The notes under the pieces are model-generated. The model saw only the letters and a list, made by a program, of their open reading frames with translations, was not told the origin of the DNA and did not search any database. Shown piece after piece: positions 52,685 through 53,670 of a DNA stretch of 53,670 nt (the first letter of the stretch is position 1; each line of letters opens with the position of its first letter). Position numbers and translations under genes: made by a program. The stretch comes from Marinilabilia salmonicolor JCM 21150. GTDB taxonomy: Bacteria > Bacteroidota > Bacteroidia > Bacteroidales > Marinilabiliaceae. The DNA lies in assembly GCF_000259075.1 (NCBI RefSeq), contig NZ_AJKI01000036.1, positions 1-53,670 on the forward strand, read 5' to 3'.

Positions 52685-53521
52685 TTACCGTTTTTTATTA
52701 GTGTTATTTTTGCCCTCCATGACTTCAATCAATTCAATGTCAAAAATCAATGCTTCATTGGCTTTGATAATGTCCCCTCTTTCACTGTTACCGTAGGCGA
52801 GATTTGCCGGGACAAACAGCTGCCATTTTCCACCTTCTTTCATCATGGGAAGTGCTTCCTGCCATCCTTTAATTACCTGATTTACTCCAAAGGCCGCTGT
52901 GTCTCCTTTTTCAATGGTGCTGTCAAACACAGTTCCGTCAATCAGGGTCCCATGATAAAGACATCTGACACGGTCATTGATGGAGGGACTTTTTCCGTCA
53001 CCTTCTTTAATGATTTTGTACTGAAGTCCGCTTTCCAATACAATTACATCCTCCTTTTTTGCATTCTCTTCCAGAAAGGCTTCTCCTTTTTCCAGGTTCT
53101 TTTGTCCTTCAATCTGCTTAAGACTGTCGTTTTTCTCTTTAACCTGTTGGAAAATTTTGCGGATATAAATGTCGGCTGTTATTTCGGTAAAGTAAGATTT
53201 ATCGTAGGCTATTTCATTGAAAAAACCTTTTTTGAACATATCAATATCAATGGTGTCGAACTGACCTTTTCTGAAGTTAAGGTAGCTTTCCACGAGCTCG
53301 GAGTTTTTGAATGCCAGAGCTACTTTCTTGTAATCAATAGTGTCAAAAGGGCTTTGTTCAAATCTTTTTTTCCATTCTGCAGCTTCATAAAAACCCAAAG
53401 CATAGCTGAGGCTGTCTAGTTGTGTTTCCATGTTTGCTTTTCCGGTATTGGGCACCTTGTTGCAGGCGGTAAGTAGAAGAATTGCGGCAATGAAGCCTGG
53501 GATCAGTTGGTTTCCTTTCAT
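52685..53521 (-). CDS. FKBP-type peptidyl-prolyl isomerase lipoprotein (Mip/FkpA-like)
   Basis: Periplasmic or outer-membrane folding catalyst. Signal peptide with lipobox LLLTAC (Cys20). Residues about 30-150 form the helical dimerisation part (LDSLSYALGFYEA, QVKEKNDSLKQIEGQ, a Lys/Glu-rich coil). The FKBP domain (about 165-265) has VRCLYHGTLIDGTVFDST, GVNQVIKGWQEALPMMKEGG and FVPANLAYG, all standard active-site strands. Length 278 aa. It is unrelated in function to the uronate genes and is set off by the terminator at 52583, so it belongs to the next chromosomal unit. Confidence 0.93.
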   Translation of the reverse strand: MKGNQLIPGFIAAILLLTACNKVPNTGKANMETQLDSLSYALGFYEAAEWKKRFEQSPFDTIDYKKVALAFKNSELVESYLNFRKGQFDTIDIDMFKKGFFNEIAYDKSYFTEITADIYIRKIFQQVKEKNDSLKQIEGQKNLEKGEAFLEENAKKEDVIVLESGLQYKIIKEGDGKSPSINDRVRCLYHGTLIDGTVFDSTIEKGDTAAFGVNQVIKGWQEALPMMKEGGKWQLFVPANLAYGNSERGDIIKANEALIFDIELIEVMEGKNNTNKKR

Positions 53522-53670
53522 AACTTAAGAATTTGTTTTTATGGTTAAATTTTTAAATGTCTTTACCTGCATTATTGATCTTCCTTCCCGGGGGGGGCAT
53601 CATGAAATGCTTCCGGAAGAAAAAACAAAAGCAAACACCCACAAATCCGGTCGGGCAGATTTTTTTTTTT
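53522..53670. other. Terminal intergenic stretch with homopolymer runs
   Basis: Region upstream of the FKBP gene. Contains an 8-base G-run (53590-53597), palindrome CTTCCGGAAG (53610-53619) and a final run of at least ten Ts at the window edge. No gene is visible. The terminal T-run may be a contig end. Confidence 0.5.

Noticed and set aside
1-53670. CRISPR arrays, tRNA or rRNA genes, transposases, prophage genes
   Set aside because: None seen on either strand; the repeats found are dispersed and hairpin-forming rather than CRISPR-like, and no cloverleaf sequence was recognised.

Overview
The window looks like chromosomal DNA of a Bacteroidota bacterium, probably a marine or alkaline Bacteroidales/Marinilabiliales relative. 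The reasons are a SusC/SusD pair, a hybrid two-component system (HTCS), T9SS C-terminal sorting domains, promoters of the TTTG / TAnnTTTG type, starts without Shine-Dalgarno sequences, and moderate GC. The species assignment is inference; the phylum is well supported.

Region 1 (1-31645, + strand) is a polysaccharide utilization locus (PUL). It opens with an HTCS that lacks its N-terminus, then SusC and SusD, a PKD-CBM6 surface lipoprotein, and a long train of glycosidases: three GH5, two paralogous clan GH-A enzymes, two GH3, two GH2 (one with a beta-glucuronidase-type NxK motif) and one GH50-like enzyme. An unrecognised outer-membrane-barrel-like protein sits in the middle. There is no sulfatase and no polysaccharide lyase. 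I infer an unsulfated beta-linked glycan, probably carrying glucuronic acid.

Region 2 (31646-32502) is a junction holding a fold-back repeat and a decayed Lcl_C/DUF1566-type gene.

Region 3 (32503-47941, - strand) is a uronate catabolism cluster: uxaC, kdgK, kdgA, SDR-type uxuB, uxuA and a second PfkB kinase, then a LarA-type nickel-pincer epimerase homologue, gnd, a dctPQM TRAP transporter, a LacI regulator and uxaE. Together these take glucuronate and galacturonate to KDPG, pyruvate and glyceraldehyde-3-P. A side branch mannonate - gluconate - 6-phosphogluconate - ribulose-5-P is plausible.

Region 4 (48288-52318, + strand), divergent from uxaC, is lacI-kduI-kduD-DUF4861, for unsaturated uronates. 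It ends at a strong bidirectional terminator facing a Mip/FkpA-like FKBP lipoprotein gene at 52685-53521.

The intergenic DNA is rich in small repeats that ordinary annotation would miss. The most notable is a five-copy element (about 100-150 bp) whose terminal hairpin co-varies between copies and contains the ATG start codon of the following gene in three or four copies. There are also fold-back, MITE-like elements with TAACCTG ends and two other inverted-repeat elements. The most interesting metabolic inference is the LarA-like epimerase next to gnd.
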